From the NCBI GenBank assembly GCA_016790225.1, contig JAEUOZ010000007.1:1-64000 (forward strand): a stretch of DNA of 64,000 nt, given 5' to 3'. Positions 26,261 to 35,399 of the stretch are shown piece after piece; position 1 is the stretch's first letter, and every line of letters begins with the position of its first letter. Below the pieces are notes generated by a model that worked only from the letters and a program-made list of their open reading frames with translations, did no database searches and was not told the origin of the DNA. The position numbers and the translations under genes are program-made. The stretch comes from Rubrivivax sp. Lineage in GTDB: Bacteria; Pseudomonadota; Gammaproteobacteria; Burkholderiales; Burkholderiaceae.

Positions 26261-26264
26261 GCGC

Positions 26265-27413
26265 ATGACGGACGCGGTTCCTCTGGTCGATCTGACACCG
26301 GTTTTCCAGCTGATGCTGGGTGCGGGGCTGGCCGCGGCGCTGCTGCTGGGCTGGCTGGCCTGGCGGCAGCGGGGCAAGGGCACGCGGGCCTGGCTGGCCG
26401 GCCTGACGGCCCTGACGGTGTTTCTGACCTTCGACTTGATCGTCTTCGGCTCCTTTACCCGGCTCACCGATTCCGGCCTGGGCTGCCCGGACTGGCCGGG
26501 CTGCTACGGCGCGGCGAGCCCCCTCGGGGCCAAGCAGGAGATCGCCAGCGCACAGGCGGCCATGCCCACGGGGCCGGTCACCTTCACCAAGGCCTGGATC
26601 GAGATGATCCACCGCTACCTCGCGATGACCGTGGGCGCGCTGATCCTGGTGATGGCCGTGACCAGCTGGTGGCGCTCGCGCGATCTGCCGCACTCGCCCT
26701 GGTGGCCGACGCTCACGCTGCTGTGGGTGATCGTGCAGGGCCTGTTCGGCAAGTACACCGTGACGCTGAAGCTCTATCCGGCGGTGGTGACGCTGCACCT
26801 GCTGGGGGGCCTGCTGCTGCTGGCCTTGCTGGTCGTGCAATACCGGCGCTGGCACCCGGCCCCCTTGGCAATGAGCGCCGGTGCGCGCCGCCTGGGCTTT
26901 GTCACGACGGCCGCGCTGTGGGTGCAGATGGCCCTGGGCGGCTGGGTGTCGACCAACTATGCCGTGCTCGCCTGCCAGGGATTCCCGCAGTGCAATGGCC
27001 AGTGGTGGCCTCCCATGCGCCTGGCTGAAGGCTTCGAGCTGCTGCGGCCTCTGGGCGAAAAGGGAGCCGGGGGACTGATCCACCTCGAGGCGCTGGTCGG
27101 CATCCACATGGTCCACCGCCTCTTCGCCGTGGTGCTGCTGGCGCTTCTGATGCTGTGGGCGCTTCGCCTGTGGTCCGAGCGCGGCCGCCTCGGTGCCGCA
27201 CCCGCCTTGACGCTGCTGGCGCTGGGCTTGGCGCAGCTGGCCAGCGGGCTGTCAAATGTGGTGCTGGGTTGGCCTTTGGCCGCGGCGCTGGCGCACAGTG
27301 CCGGCGCGGCGCTGCTGGTGGGCGTCAGTACGGGCTTGCTGGTCCGCGCCGGGCAGGCGCCTGCGTCGTCGGCTGACTTCGTTCTGTTCAGGTCCGGCAG
27401 GGCGCCTGCCTAG
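26265..27413 (+). CDS. ctaA: Heme A synthase
   Basis: This 382-residue membrane protein oxidises the C8 methyl of heme O to the formyl group of heme A. It has the COX15/CtaA signature [20 protein letters not shown], the histidine-bearing [33 protein letters not shown], and [15 protein letters not shown] for heme ligation. Eight or so helices are visible. It starts 5 bp after the SCO-like gene and is followed by ctaB, its substrate supplier. Confidence 0.95.
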   Translation: MTDAVPLVDLTPVFQLMLGAGLAAALLLGWLAWRQRGKGTRAWLAGLTALTVFLTFDLIVFGSFTRLTDSGLGCPDWPGCYGAASPLGAKQEIASAQAAMPTGPVTFTKAWIEMIHRYLAMTVGALILVMAVTSWWRSRDLPHSPWWPTLTLLWVIVQGLFGKYTVTLKLYPAVVTLHLLGGLLLLALLVVQYRRWHPAPLAMSAGARRLGFVTTAALWVQMALGGWVSTNYAVLACQGFPQCNGQWWPPMRLAEGFELLRPLGEKGAGGLIHLEALVGIHMVHRLFAVVLLALLMLWALRLWSERGRLGAAPALTLLALGLAQLASGLSNVVLGWPLAAALAHSAGAALLVGVSTGLLVRAGQAPASSADFVLFRSGRAPA

Positions 27414-27416
27414 AAT
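27411..27416 (+). promoter_or_regulatory. Candidate internal -10 box before ctaB
   Basis: TAGAAT overlaps the ctaA stop codon and lies 23 nt before the ctaB ATG. It matches the -10 boxes found before yqgE, coxB and the polysaccharide locus, so ctaB-sco may have their own promoter. Confidence 0.4.
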
Positions 27417-27439
27417 CAGCGACCCGACAACCGCTCCCC

Positions 27440-28360
27440 ATGGCGCAGACCCTCGCTCAAGCGACCCCCCACGCACCCCGCTGGGCGCAGTTCTACGCGC
27501 TGACCAAGCCGCGCGTGGTGCAGCTCATCGTCTTCTGTGCCCTGATCGGCATGCTGCTGGCGGTGCCCGGCTGGCCGCCGCTGGTGCAGACGCTGGCTGC
27601 CGTGGCCGGTATCTGGCTGGTGGCGGCCGCCGCCGCCGCGTTCAATTGCCTGATCGAGCAGCACATCGATTCGCGCATGGCGCGCACCGCCTGGCGGCCC
27701 ACAGCCAAGGGCGAGCTCAGCCGGCGCGACACGCTGCTGTTTTCGGGTCTGCTGTGCACCCTGGGCTGTGGCTTGCTCTGGTGGTGGGTGAATCCCTTGA
27801 CGATGTGGCTCACGCTGGCCACGTTTGTCGGTTATGCGGTCGTCTATACCGTGGTGCTCAAGCCGCTGACGCCGCAGAACATCGTCATCGGCGGCGCCTC
27901 CGGTGCCATGCCGCCGGTGCTCGGCTGGGCCGCGATGCGCGGCGATGTCGGTCATGAAGCCTTGATCCTGTGCCTGATCATCTTCCTGTGGACACCGCCG
28001 CATTTCTGGGCACTGGCGCTGTACCGGGTGGAAGACTACCGGCGATCGGGGCTGCCGATGCTCCCGGTCACCCACGGTTCCGAGTTCACGCGGCTGCAGG
28101 TCCTGCTGTACACGCTGGTGCTGTTTGCGGCCACGCTGCTGCCTTTCGTGATGCGCATGAGCGGGCCGATCTACCTGGTCGCCGCCACCCTGCTGGGAGC
28201 GGGCTTCATCGGCTACGCCTGGCGCCTGTGGCGCCAGTACAGCGACGCGCTGGCACGCAAGACCTTCCGTTTCTCGATCTGGCACTTGTCGCTGCTCTTT
28301 GCGGCGCTGCTGATCGACCACTACCTCGATCCATGGCTTCGTTCGCTGTTCGTTTCCTGA
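27440..28360 (+). CDS. ctaB: Protoheme IX farnesyltransferase (heme O synthase)
   Basis: This 306-residue UbiA-family membrane enzyme adds a farnesyl group to protoheme to make heme O. It begins [20 protein letters not shown] and has the first aspartate-rich motif in [15 protein letters not shown], then [20 protein letters not shown], and [19 protein letters not shown]. Length is normal. The sco gene starts 28 bp before its end. Confidence 0.95.
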   Translation: MAQTLAQATPHAPRWAQFYALTKPRVVQLIVFCALIGMLLAVPGWPPLVQTLAAVAGIWLVAAAAAAFNCLIEQHIDSRMARTAWRPTAKGELSRRDTLLFSGLLCTLGCGLLWWWVNPLTMWLTLATFVGYAVVYTVVLKPLTPQNIVIGGASGAMPPVLGWAAMRGDVGHEALILCLIIFLWTPPHFWALALYRVEDYRRSGLPMLPVTHGSEFTRLQVLLYTLVLFAATLLPFVMRMSGPIYLVAATLLGAGFIGYAWRLWRQYSDALARKTFRFSIWHLSLLFAALLIDHYLDPWLRSLFVS

Positions 28361-28965
28361 GGGGTTCAGCCGCCGCCGCGCTGGCTCTGGGCCTGTTGTC
28401 CGCCTGCGGCGACAAGCCGGCCGGAACGTCCGCACCACCTCCGTCGTCTGCCTTCAAGGGCATCGACATCACCGGCGCGGATTACGCCAAGACCCTGGAG
28501 CTGACCGATGCCGAGGGCAAGGCGCGCACGCTGGCCGATTTCAAGGGCAAGGTGACCGTGGTGTTCTTCGGCTTTACGCAGTGCCCGGACGTCTGCCCGA
28601 CCACCATGGCGGAACTGGCCGAGGTGAAAAAGCGGCTGGGTCCTGATGGCGAGCGCATCGCCGGCATCTTTGTCACTGTCGATCCGGACCGGGACACGCC
28701 GGAACTGCTCAAGGCCTACGTGGGCAGCTTCGACCCCAGCTTTGTCGGCCTGCGTGGCAATGCGGAACAGACCGCGGCGACGGCCAAGCACTTCAAGGTG
28801 TTCTACGCCAAGGTGCCGGGGCGGACCGAAGGCAGCTACACGATCGACCACACCGCGGGCTCGTACCTGTTCGATGCGCAAGGGCGTGTGCGTGTGTTCA
28901 CGCGCCATGGCTCAGGGCCGGATGCGCTGCAACACGATCTGAAGCAGCTGCTGGCCATGCGCTGA
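28333..28965 (+). CDS. SCO1/SenC copper chaperone
   Basis: This 210-residue periplasmic thioredoxin-like protein has a lipoprotein signal ([10 protein letters not shown]), the copper-binding [17 protein letters not shown], and the distal histidine in [16 protein letters not shown] proteins metallate the CuA site of subunit II. ATG at 28333 overlaps ctaB by 28 bp and is needed for a complete signal peptide. It closes the cox cluster. Confidence 0.94.
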   Translation: MASFAVRFLRGSAAAALALGLLSACGDKPAGTSAPPPSSAFKGIDITGADYAKTLELTDAEGKARTLADFKGKVTVVFFGFTQCPDVCPTTMAELAEVKKRLGPDGERIAGIFVTVDPDRDTPELLKAYVGSFDPSFVGLRGNAEQTAATAKHFKVFYAKVPGRTEGSYTIDHTAGSYLFDAQGRVRVFTRHGSGPDALQHDLKQLLAMR

Positions 28966-29072
28966 GCGCAGGTGCAAAAGGCCGCGCCACGGCGCGGCAT
29001 TCAGCGCTGAGTTCCAAACGAAGGCGAAGCCGGCGCCCGGGGCAAAGCGACGCGGGGGCCCCGGGGGCTCGA

Positions 29073-29993
29073 TCAGGCCGGCTCGGCCTCGAGCGCCTTG
29101 CGCATCTTCTTCATCGCCGCGACCTCGATCTGGCGGATGCGCTCGGCGCTCACGCCGTACTCGGCCGCCAGCTCGTGCAGTGTCATGCCGCCGGAGTTGT
29201 CGTCGTTCACCTTCAGCCAGCGCTCTTCGACGATGCGGCGGCTGCGGGCATCGAGCGCATCCAGTGCGCGCAGGATGCCTTCACCGGCCATGCGGTCACG
29301 CTGTTGCGCCTCGATCTGGCGCGTGGGCTCCTGGCGCTCGTCGGCCAGGTAGGCGATGGGCGCATAGCTCTCTTCGCCATCGTCTTCCTGCGGTTCGAGC
29401 GCGACATCGCCGCCGGCCATGCGCGTTTCCATCTCGACCACTTCTTCGGGCTTGACGTTGAGCTCCTGCGCAACGATGGCCACTTCGCCCGGCGTCAACG
29501 CGGAGCGGTGCGTATGGCCGTCCGCAGCTTCGGCCTTGAAGCCCTGCTTCATCGAGCGCAGGTTGAAGAAGAGCTTGCGCTGCGCCTTGGTCGTGGCCAC
29601 CTTCACCATGCGCCAGTTGCGCAGGATGTATTCGTGGATCTCGGCCTTGATCCAGTGCATCGCGTAGCTGACCAGACGCACGCCCTGCTCAGGATCGAAG
29701 CGGCGCACGGCCTTCATCAGGCCGACATTGCCTTCCTGGATCAGATCGCTCTGCGGCAGGCCGTAGCCCAGGTACTGGCGCGACAAGGACACCACCAGAC
29801 GCAGATGCGACAGCACCAGGCGACCAGCGGCCTCGATGTCGCCTTGATCCCGCAAGCGGCGCGACATCTCGGCCTCTTCGGCCTGGGTGAGCATCGGCAT
29901 GCGATTGACCGCGCTGATGTAGGCATCCAGATTGCCCAGCGAGGGCACCAGCGACCAGGGATCGCGAACGGACAGGGCGGTAGAGCTGCTCAT
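29073..29993 (-). CDS. rpoH: RNA polymerase heat-shock sigma factor RpoH
   Basis: This 306-residue sigma-32 factor directs transcription of heat-shock genes. It contains region 2 (LVVSLSRQYLGYGLPQSDLI; VRLVSYAMHWIKAEIHEYIL), the RpoH box QRKLFFNLR, and region 4 with LHELAAEYGVSAERIRQIEV. ATG at 29993 was chosen because AAGGAG lies 11 nt upstream; an ATG at 30002 in the same frame sits only 2 nt after it. A CIRCE element covers the promoter, implying HrcA repression as well as the usual controls. Confidence 0.95.
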   Translation of the reverse strand: MSSSTALSVRDPWSLVPSLGNLDAYISAVNRMPMLTQAEEAEMSRRLRDQGDIEAAGRLVLSHLRLVVSLSRQYLGYGLPQSDLIQEGNVGLMKAVRRFDPEQGVRLVSYAMHWIKAEIHEYILRNWRMVKVATTKAQRKLFFNLRSMKQGFKAEAADGHTHRSALTPGEVAIVAQELNVKPEEVVEMETRMAGGDVALEPQEDDGEESYAPIAYLADERQEPTRQIEAQQRDRMAGEGILRALDALDARSRRIVEERWLKVNDDNSGGMTLHELAAEYGVSAERIRQIEVAAMKKMRKALEAEPA

Positions 29994-30040
29994 CGGTTTC
30001 ATGACTCCTTGGAGTACACCCAAAGCATCAGGTTCCCAGA

Positions 30041-30046
30041 ATATTA
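30041..30046 (-). promoter_or_regulatory. -10 box of the rpoH promoter
   Basis: On the minus strand TAATAT lies 47 nt before the rpoH ATG and overlaps the inner arm of the CIRCE element. TTCAGC 19 bp upstream is the best -35 candidate, and it is poor. Confidence 0.5.
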
Positions 30047-30070
30047 GCACTCTCGCGGCGAGAGTGCTGA
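30044..30070. promoter_or_regulatory. CIRCE element (HrcA operator) at rpoH
   Basis: TTAGCACTC-N9-GAGTGCTGA matches the CIRCE consensus TTAGCACTC-N9-GAGTGCTAA at 17 of 18 positions. It spans the rpoH promoter from the -35 region into the -10 box. HrcA bound here would block rpoH transcription until heat shock. The hrcA gene is not in the window. Confidence 0.88.
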
Positions 30071-30133
30071 AACGGATCGTGACAACAAGTCAGTGTGCGC
30101 TCGCAGTCACCGGAAACCTTGCTGAGCCAAGCT

Positions 30134-30409
30134 TCATCGCACCTGCTGCAGCAAGGCCTGCATGTCGCCCAGCAGTTCCTCCACCTCGATGGACTCCATC
30201 CTGGGCGTCAGCTCCTGCTGCATGAAGCACACCGCCATGCTGACGAAGGTGCTGTCCAGCGCCTTGCGCACCGCGGCGAGCTGGGTCGCGATCTGCAGGC
30301 AGGGCTGGCCTTCCTCGATCATGCGCTGCACGCCGCGCAGCTGGCCCTCGGCGCGCTTGAGGCGGTTGAGCAGTTGAGTGCGGCTGGTTTCGTCGGTCAA
30401 CACGGCCAT
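30134..30409 (-). CDS. CsoR/RcnR-family (DUF156) transcriptional repressor
   Basis: This 91-residue all-helical repressor has the family core LLNRLKRAEGQLRGVQRMIE, a cysteine at 37 and QIATQLAAVRKALD. CsoR-type members bind Cu(I), Ni or sulfane sulfur through Cys, His, Cys at fixed spacing. Here Cys37 is kept, but the +25 position (normally His) is Phe62 and the +29 position is Glu66; Cys61 is a possible substitute. GGAGGT 6 nt before ATG 30409 fixes the start. Operator-like sequences of CsoR type lie upstream of the nearby efflux adaptor at 35313-35349. Confidence 0.85.
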   Translation of the reverse strand: MAVLTDETSRTQLLNRLKRAEGQLRGVQRMIEEGQPCLQIATQLAAVRKALDSTFVSMAVCFMQQELTPRMESIEVEELLGDMQALLQQVR

Positions 30410-30474
30410 GGCCGCACCTCCGGTGGTACAGATCGCTGCCATCGCCGGCTCCTGGGCCACGCACCGGGCCGGGG

Positions 30475-30705
30475 TCAGCGTGCGCAGCTGGCGGCGGGGC
30501 GGCTTTCGGGCACGCCCAGCTTTTTCAGGATGATGCCCAGCGGGCAGAAGTTCGTCAGGCCGAATTGGAACAGGTTCAGGCCCACAAATGCCGTGAAGGC
30601 GAGGAACCACGGGCTGACGAACAAGGGGCTGGCTTCGACGCCCAGCGCGAGGGAAATCGTGATGAAGAGTCCGGCGATCACGCGGATCCAGCGTTCGATG
30701 GTCAT
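30475..30705 (-). CDS. DUF2892 membrane protein
   Basis: This 76-residue protein has two membrane helices (VIAGLFITISLALGV; FLAFTAFVGLNLFQFGLTNF) and the family's conserved cysteine in NFCPLGIILKKLG. DUF2892 is the membrane part of YgaP-type rhodaneses and also occurs alone near sulfur and redox genes. AAGGAG lies 7 nt before the ATG. It sits between the CsoR-like gene and the RND pump, and a second DUF2892 gene lies at the other end of the pump operon. Confidence 0.85.
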   Translation of the reverse strand: MTIERWIRVIAGLFITISLALGVEASPLFVSPWFLAFTAFVGLNLFQFGLTNFCPLGIILKKLGVPESRPAASCAR

Positions 30706-30790
30706 GTAAAGCTCCTTGGGTTGAGGCGGGGTTGAAAAGTCGCTTGGGTGAGGTGAAAGGTCTGCGCCATGGCGGTCGCTGCCGCGGCCG

Positions 30791-33700
30791 TCAGGCCGCG
30801 CCGGTCTCCCACCGGCTCCGGTTGACGGCGTAGTAGAGGACCGGAATGACGACCAGGGTCAGCAGCGTGGAGACGAGGATGCCGAAGATCAGCGAGATCG
30901 CCAGTCCGTTGAAGATCGGGTCGTCCAGGATGAAGAAGGCGCCGATCATGGCCGCCAGGCCGGTCAGCGCGATGGGCTGCGCGCGCACGGCGGCGGACTG
31001 CATCACGGCCTGGGAGAAGTTGATGCCCTGGCTCAGCTGCAGATCGATGAAGTCCACCAGCAGGATGGAGTTGCGCACGATGATGCCGGCCAGCGCGATC
31101 ATGCCGATCATGCTGGTGGCCGTGAACGGCGCACCCAGCAGCGCGTGCCCGGGCATCACGCCGATCAGCGTGAGCGGTATCGGCGCCATGATGACCAGCG
31201 GCGTGAGGTAACTCTTGAACTGCGCCACCACGAGCAGGTAGATCAGGATCAGCCCGACGCCGTAGGCCGCACCCATGTCGCGGAAGGTCTCGTAGGTGAT
31301 CTGCCATTCGCCATCCCACTTCACGGCATAGGCGCGATAGGGGTCGGAAGGCTGGCGGATCCAGTATTCGCCCAGCGCGCCGGTACCCGGTGCGGCTGCC
31401 TGCTGAAGGCTGCCGCGCAGGCCGAAGAGGCCATACAGCGGCGAATCCGGTGTGGCGCCACCGGCGGCGACATCGGCCATCACGTAGGTGACGCCCAGCA
31501 GGTTCTTGGTGAAGAGCGGCTTGTCGATCACGCCACGCTCCACGCGCACCAGTTCCGACAGCGGCACCAGCCGTCCGTCGGAGCTGCGCAGCGGCAGCGC
31601 CAGCACGGCGTCCAAGCCCAGCTGACGTTCGCGCGGCAGCTGCAGCCTCACCGGCGCCGCGTACTTGCTGCGCCCATCGTGCAGCCAGGCGGCGTCGACG
31701 CCGCTGAGCGCGCCCTGCACGGTCAACGCGATCGTCGACATCGGGATGCCCAAGGCCTCCGCGCGTGCCCGGTTGACGCGCAGGAAGGCGCGCGGCGCAT
31801 CGGCCTTCAAGCTGTTGTCCACGCCGACGATGTCGGGCGCGCCGTCCCACTGCTGCGTCAGCCGGGCCGCCAGGGCCTGACGGCCGGCTTCGTCCGGACC
31901 GTAGACCTCCGCCACGATCGGGCTGAGCACGGGCGGCCCCGGCGGAACCTCCACCACCTTCAGTCGCGCGCCATGGCGCTGCGCAATGGCCCGCAGGGCG
32001 GGTTGCAGACGCTGCGCGATCGCATGGCTTTGCTCGTGACGGTGGGCCTTGTCGACCAGGTTGACCTGCAGCTCGCCCTGTTCCGCATCGGCGCGCAGGT
32101 TGTACTGACGCACCAGGCCATTGAAGGTGATGGGCGCAGCTGTTCCGGCATAAGCCTGGATGTCCCGCACCTCCGGCTGGCGGGCCAGGTAGGCGCCCAT
32201 CTCGTGCAGCGCGGCGGCCGTGTCTTCCAGCGGCGTGCCGGCGGGCATGTCCACCACCAGCGCAAACTCGCTCTTGTTGTCGAAGGGCAGCATCTTCAGG
32301 ACCACCCACTGCACCACTGCCAGGCCCGCCGAGAGCACCAGCGCTGCCACGATCGCGGCCAGCAGCAGCCAGCGCCGGGAGGCGCTGCGCAGGAAAGGCT
32401 GCAGCAGGCGGGTGAAGAGGCCTGGCAGGCGCCGCGCCAGCCCGCCCGGGCCGCTGGCGGCTGCCGCGCCATGGCCTGAAGGGCCGCGCATGAGCTTGAG
32501 CGCCAGCCAGGGCGTCACCGTGAAGGCGATCAGCAGTGACAGCGCCATGCCCAGGCTGCTGTTGATCGGGATCGGGCTCATGTACGGACCCATCAGCCCG
32601 GACACGAAGGCCATCGGCAGCAGCGCGGCGATCACGGTGAGGGTGGCCAGGATCGTGGGCCCGCCGACTTCGTCCACGGCCAGCGGAATCAGCTCGCGCA
32701 GCGGGCGATGCGGGCTCAGCTGCTGATGGCGGTGGATGTTTTCCACCACCACGATCGCATCGTCGACCAGGATCCCGATCGAGAAGATCAGCGCAAACAG
32801 GCTCACCCGGTTGAGCGTGAAACCCCAGGCCCAGCTGGCAAACAAGGTGGCCGTGAGCGTGAGGATCACCGCCGCGCCGACGATCACCGCCTCGCGCCGC
32901 CCCAGCGCCAGGCCGACCAGCAGGATCACCGAGGCGGTGGCGAAGGCCAGCTTCTGGATCAGCTTGGCGGCCTTCTCCCCGGCCGTCTCGCCATAGTCGC
33001 GCGTGATGACCGCTTCCACCCCCGGGGGCAGGACGGTGTTGCGCAGTTCGTCCAGGCGCAGCCGCAGGGCCCGGGCGACGTCCACCGCGTTCTGACCGGG
33101 CTTCTTGGTCACGCTGAGGGTCACGGCCGGATACGGGCCTTCGGCAGGGTTCTGGCCTGCCGCCGAGGGGAGCGTGCCCAGGCCTGGCGGCGGCGACGCC
33201 TGCGCGCCGGCGCCCGGCGCATACCAGACGTAGCGTGCCGGCTGGGCGGCGCCATCGCGAACCGTCGCCACTTCGCGCAGGTAGACCGGCTTGCCGGCAT
33301 GCACGCCCACCACCAGATCGGCGACGTCGTCCACGCTGCGCAGGAATTCGCCGGTTTCCACGCTCAGCATGCGCGGCCCGCGCTCGTCCGCCACGGTGCC
33401 GCCGGGCATGGCCAGATGGGCCGCCGCGAGCGTCTGCTGCAGACGCATCAGATCGACGCCGCGCGCCCGCAGGCGCGCCGGATCCAGCTCCACCTGCACC
33501 GCACGCCCGGGGCCGCCGAGGGTCTTGACCTCGCGCGTGCCGGGCACGCGCTTGAGTTCGCTTTCCAGCGACACCGCGATGCGCTGCAGATCGAGCGCGC
33601 TGCCCTGCGCGAGGCCGGGCTCGCGGCTGAACAGTGTCACCGCGAGGATCGGCACGTCGTCGATGCCGGTGGGCTTGACGATGGGCGGCAAGGCGCCCAG

Positions 33701-34144
33701 GTTGGCGGGCAGCCAGTCCTGGTTGGCATTCAGCACGTCATAAAGGCGCACCAGCGCTTCGGTGCGCGGCACGCCGACCTGGAACTGCACGGTGAGCAGC
33801 GCCAGCCCGGGCCGCGAGACGGAAAACGTGTGCTCGATCCCGGCGATCTGGCTGAGCACCTGCTCTGCCGGCCGCGCGACCAGGTTCTGCACATCCTGGC
33901 TGCTGGCACCCGGGAAGGGCACCAGCACATTTGCCATGGTCACGTTGATCTGCGGCTCTTCCTCGCGCGGGGTCACGAGCACGGCAAACAGACCCATCAG
34001 CAGCGCCACCAGGGCGAGCAGCGGCGTCAGCGCACTGTCCTGGAAGGCCTGGGCCAGGCGTCCGGCCACGCCCAGGCGAGGCTGGGCGTCAGCGCTGGTG
34101 GGCAAGGCCGCAGATCCGGCGGGCGGCGTCGGTGAATCGCTCAT
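30791..34144 (-). CDS. RND efflux permease, second system
   Basis: This 1117-residue RND permease is slightly longer than AcrB, with an extra cytoplasmic N-terminal segment of about 35 residues. It shows PREEEPQINVTMANVLVPFP at the start of the first periplasmic loop, the TM4 charge motif FSIGILVDDAIVVVENIHRH, and C-terminal ALAGIIVRNSILLVDFIDLQ. It is unlike the pump at 436-3543 and not clearly CzcA (heavy-metal) type. It follows its adaptor gene by 31 bp and lies next to a CsoR-like regulator, suggesting metal- or thiol-linked induction. Substrate unknown; no outer-membrane factor nearby. Confidence 0.9.
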   Translation of the reverse strand: MSDSPTPPAGSAALPTSADAQPRLGVAGRLAQAFQDSALTPLLALVALLMGLFAVLVTPREEEPQINVTMANVLVPFPGASSQDVQNLVARPAEQVLSQIAGIEHTFSVSRPGLALLTVQFQVGVPRTEALVRLYDVLNANQDWLPANLGALPPIVKPTGIDDVPILAVTLFSREPGLAQGSALDLQRIAVSLESELKRVPGTREVKTLGGPGRAVQVELDPARLRARGVDLMRLQQTLAAAHLAMPGGTVADERGPRMLSVETGEFLRSVDDVADLVVGVHAGKPVYLREVATVRDGAAQPARYVWYAPGAGAQASPPPGLGTLPSAAGQNPAEGPYPAVTLSVTKKPGQNAVDVARALRLRLDELRNTVLPPGVEAVITRDYGETAGEKAAKLIQKLAFATASVILLVGLALGRREAVIVGAAVILTLTATLFASWAWGFTLNRVSLFALIFSIGILVDDAIVVVENIHRHQQLSPHRPLRELIPLAVDEVGGPTILATLTVIAALLPMAFVSGLMGPYMSPIPINSSLGMALSLLIAFTVTPWLALKLMRGPSGHGAAAASGPGGLARRLPGLFTRLLQPFLRSASRRWLLLAAIVAALVLSAGLAVVQWVVLKMLPFDNKSEFALVVDMPAGTPLEDTAAALHEMGAYLARQPEVRDIQAYAGTAAPITFNGLVRQYNLRADAEQGELQVNLVDKAHRHEQSHAIAQRLQPALRAIAQRHGARLKVVEVPPGPPVLSPIVAEVYGPDEAGRQALAARLTQQWDGAPDIVGVDNSLKADAPRAFLRVNRARAEALGIPMSTIALTVQGALSGVDAAWLHDGRSKYAAPVRLQLPRERQLGLDAVLALPLRSSDGRLVPLSELVRVERGVIDKPLFTKNLLGVTYVMADVAAGGATPDSPLYGLFGLRGSLQQAAAPGTGALGEYWIRQPSDPYRAYAVKWDGEWQITYETFRDMGAAYGVGLILIYLLVVAQFKSYLTPLVIMAPIPLTLIGVMPGHALLGAPFTATSMIGMIALAGIIVRNSILLVDFIDLQLSQGINFSQAVMQSAAVRAQPIALTGLAAMIGAFFILDDPIFNGLAISLIFGILVSTLLTLVVIPVLYYAVNRSRWETGAA

Positions 34145-34175
34145 GTCGTCAGGCGTCAGTGGCGAAGGGCATCGT

Positions 34176-35315
34176 TCAACGGGCCGGCACGGCGCCAGCG
34201 AGGCCCGCGCGGACGGCGTCCGTAGCGTAACGTTCGCCCGGCTTCAGGCCGGCAATCAGTTCGACGCTGCCGGCGCCGCCATCGGCGCCCACACGCACCG
34301 GGCGCAGTGCAAAGCGCCCGTCCTGCACCACGTAGACGGCGCTCAGCTCGCCGCGCTGCAAGACGGCCTGCACCGGCAGACGCGGGCGTGCCGCGGCACC
34401 CGGCTGCGATGCCGCGGCGGCGCTGAAGCGCACCAGCACGGATTGCCCAGGGGCCGCGCCGGCGGCCGCGGCTGGCGGCAGCTCCAGACGCCACTCCACG
34501 GTCTGTGCCACTGGATCGGTGCTCGGCAGGAGGTTGCGGCTGGCGGGGGACACGCTACGGCCATCGGGCAAGGCCACCTCCACCGTGGTGGCGGCGCGAG
34601 CGGCTGCCGCGCGCGAGGAGGGCAGCTCGACGACGGCGCGCAGGCGCTCGGGCGCGTAGAGCGTGACCAGGGCGCGGCCCGGCAGCGCCAGCTCGCCGGC
34701 TTCGAGGTGCGTGGCCTGCACGATGCCATCGAACGGGGCCGTCACGGTGGCGAAGCCGCGTGCCAGGGCGGCCTGGCCGCGGTTGGCCTGGGCCTGGTCC
34801 AGGCCGGCCTGCGCGGCGCGGAACTGGTTTTCCGCGCTGTCGACAGCCGCCTGGCTGATGAAGCCCTGCTGCCGCAGCTCCCGCGTGCGGTCCAGCTGCT
34901 GCCGCGCCTGGGCCGATTGCGCCTGGGCTTGTTCGACAGCCGCCCCCGAAGCCCGCAGGCCTGCATCGGCGCTGCGCTCATCGATGCGGGCGATCAGCTG
35001 GCCTGCCTTCACGCGATCGCCGGCCTTGACGGCCAGTACGGTGAGGTTGCCGCCGACCTGTGCAGCCAAGGTGGTCTGGCGCACCGCCTGCAAGCTGCCC
35101 ACGAGGCTGAAGTTTGTGGACGCTTCGCCAGCAGACAAGGCCGCCGTGGGGACCTGGACGGCTTGCGCCTGGGCCGACGGCGTGCCGGCCAGTGCCGCGA
35201 TCGCCAGAAAGAAGCCGCTGCCGGCACGGCGCCAGGTCGGGCGCAGCGCGGGCAGCGGCTGGAAGGACGGCGCCAGGGGTCGCGTGTCGCGCTGGAGGAT
35301 GGGGAGTCGTTGCAT
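34176..35315 (-). CDS. RND periplasmic adaptor, second system
   Basis: This 379-residue membrane fusion protein has a signal peptide (about 30-52, ending AQAQA), lipoyl halves LAAQVGGNLTVLAVKAGDRV and VTAPFDGIVQATHLEAGELA flanking an alpha hairpin with QLDRTRELRQQGFISQAAVD, and a C-terminal barrel. ATG at 35315 was chosen; a longer start at 35351 would lie inside an operator. A TTGATA/TACCAT promoter with 17-bp spacing ends 7 nt before this ATG, so the transcript may be leaderless. Two CsoR-type inverted repeats cover the promoter. Confidence 0.88.
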   Translation of the reverse strand: MQRLPILQRDTRPLAPSFQPLPALRPTWRRAGSGFFLAIAALAGTPSAQAQAVQVPTAALSAGEASTNFSLVGSLQAVRQTTLAAQVGGNLTVLAVKAGDRVKAGQLIARIDERSADAGLRASGAAVEQAQAQSAQARQQLDRTRELRQQGFISQAAVDSAENQFRAAQAGLDQAQANRGQAALARGFATVTAPFDGIVQATHLEAGELALPGRALVTLYAPERLRAVVELPSSRAAAARAATTVEVALPDGRSVSPASRNLLPSTDPVAQTVEWRLELPPAAAAGAAPGQSVLVRFSAAAASQPGAAARPRLPVQAVLQRGELSAVYVVQDGRFALRPVRVGADGGAGSVELIAGLKPGERYATDAVRAGLAGAVPAR

Positions 35316-35330
35316 ACCCCCTATGGTATG
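35313..35330. promoter_or_regulatory. CsoR-type operator, proximal copy
   Basis: CATACCCCCTATGGTATG has inverted CATACC/GGTATG arms around a 6-bp centre. It covers the minus-strand -10 box TACCAT (35328-35323) and the adaptor start codon. It resembles ATACC...GGTAT operators of CsoR and CstR repressors. Confidence 0.65.
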
Positions 35331-35331
35331 C

Positions 35332-35349
35332 GATACCCGGCGGGGTATC
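35332..35349. promoter_or_regulatory. CsoR-type operator, distal copy
   Basis: GATACCCGGCGGGGTATC is a perfect 7-bp inverted repeat (GATACCC/GGGTATC) with a 4-bp centre. It lies between the -35 TTGATA (35351-35346) and -10 boxes and overlaps the former. With the adjacent copy it makes a tandem site, consistent with two tetramers binding. Confidence 0.7.
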
Positions 35350-35399
35350 AAGTACCTCAGCGGACCGTGACCTTGCTCCGGGTCAAGTGCGCGAGGCGC

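Noticed and set aside
28975..29000. GC hairpin (GCCGCGCC/GGCGCGGC) after the sco gene as a terminator
   Set aside because: No T-run follows the stem, so it cannot be called an intrinsic terminator.
32708..34135. 475-residue open frame antisense to the second RND permease
   Set aside because: His/Arg/Gln-rich shadow with no family features; the minus-strand RND protein is unambiguous.
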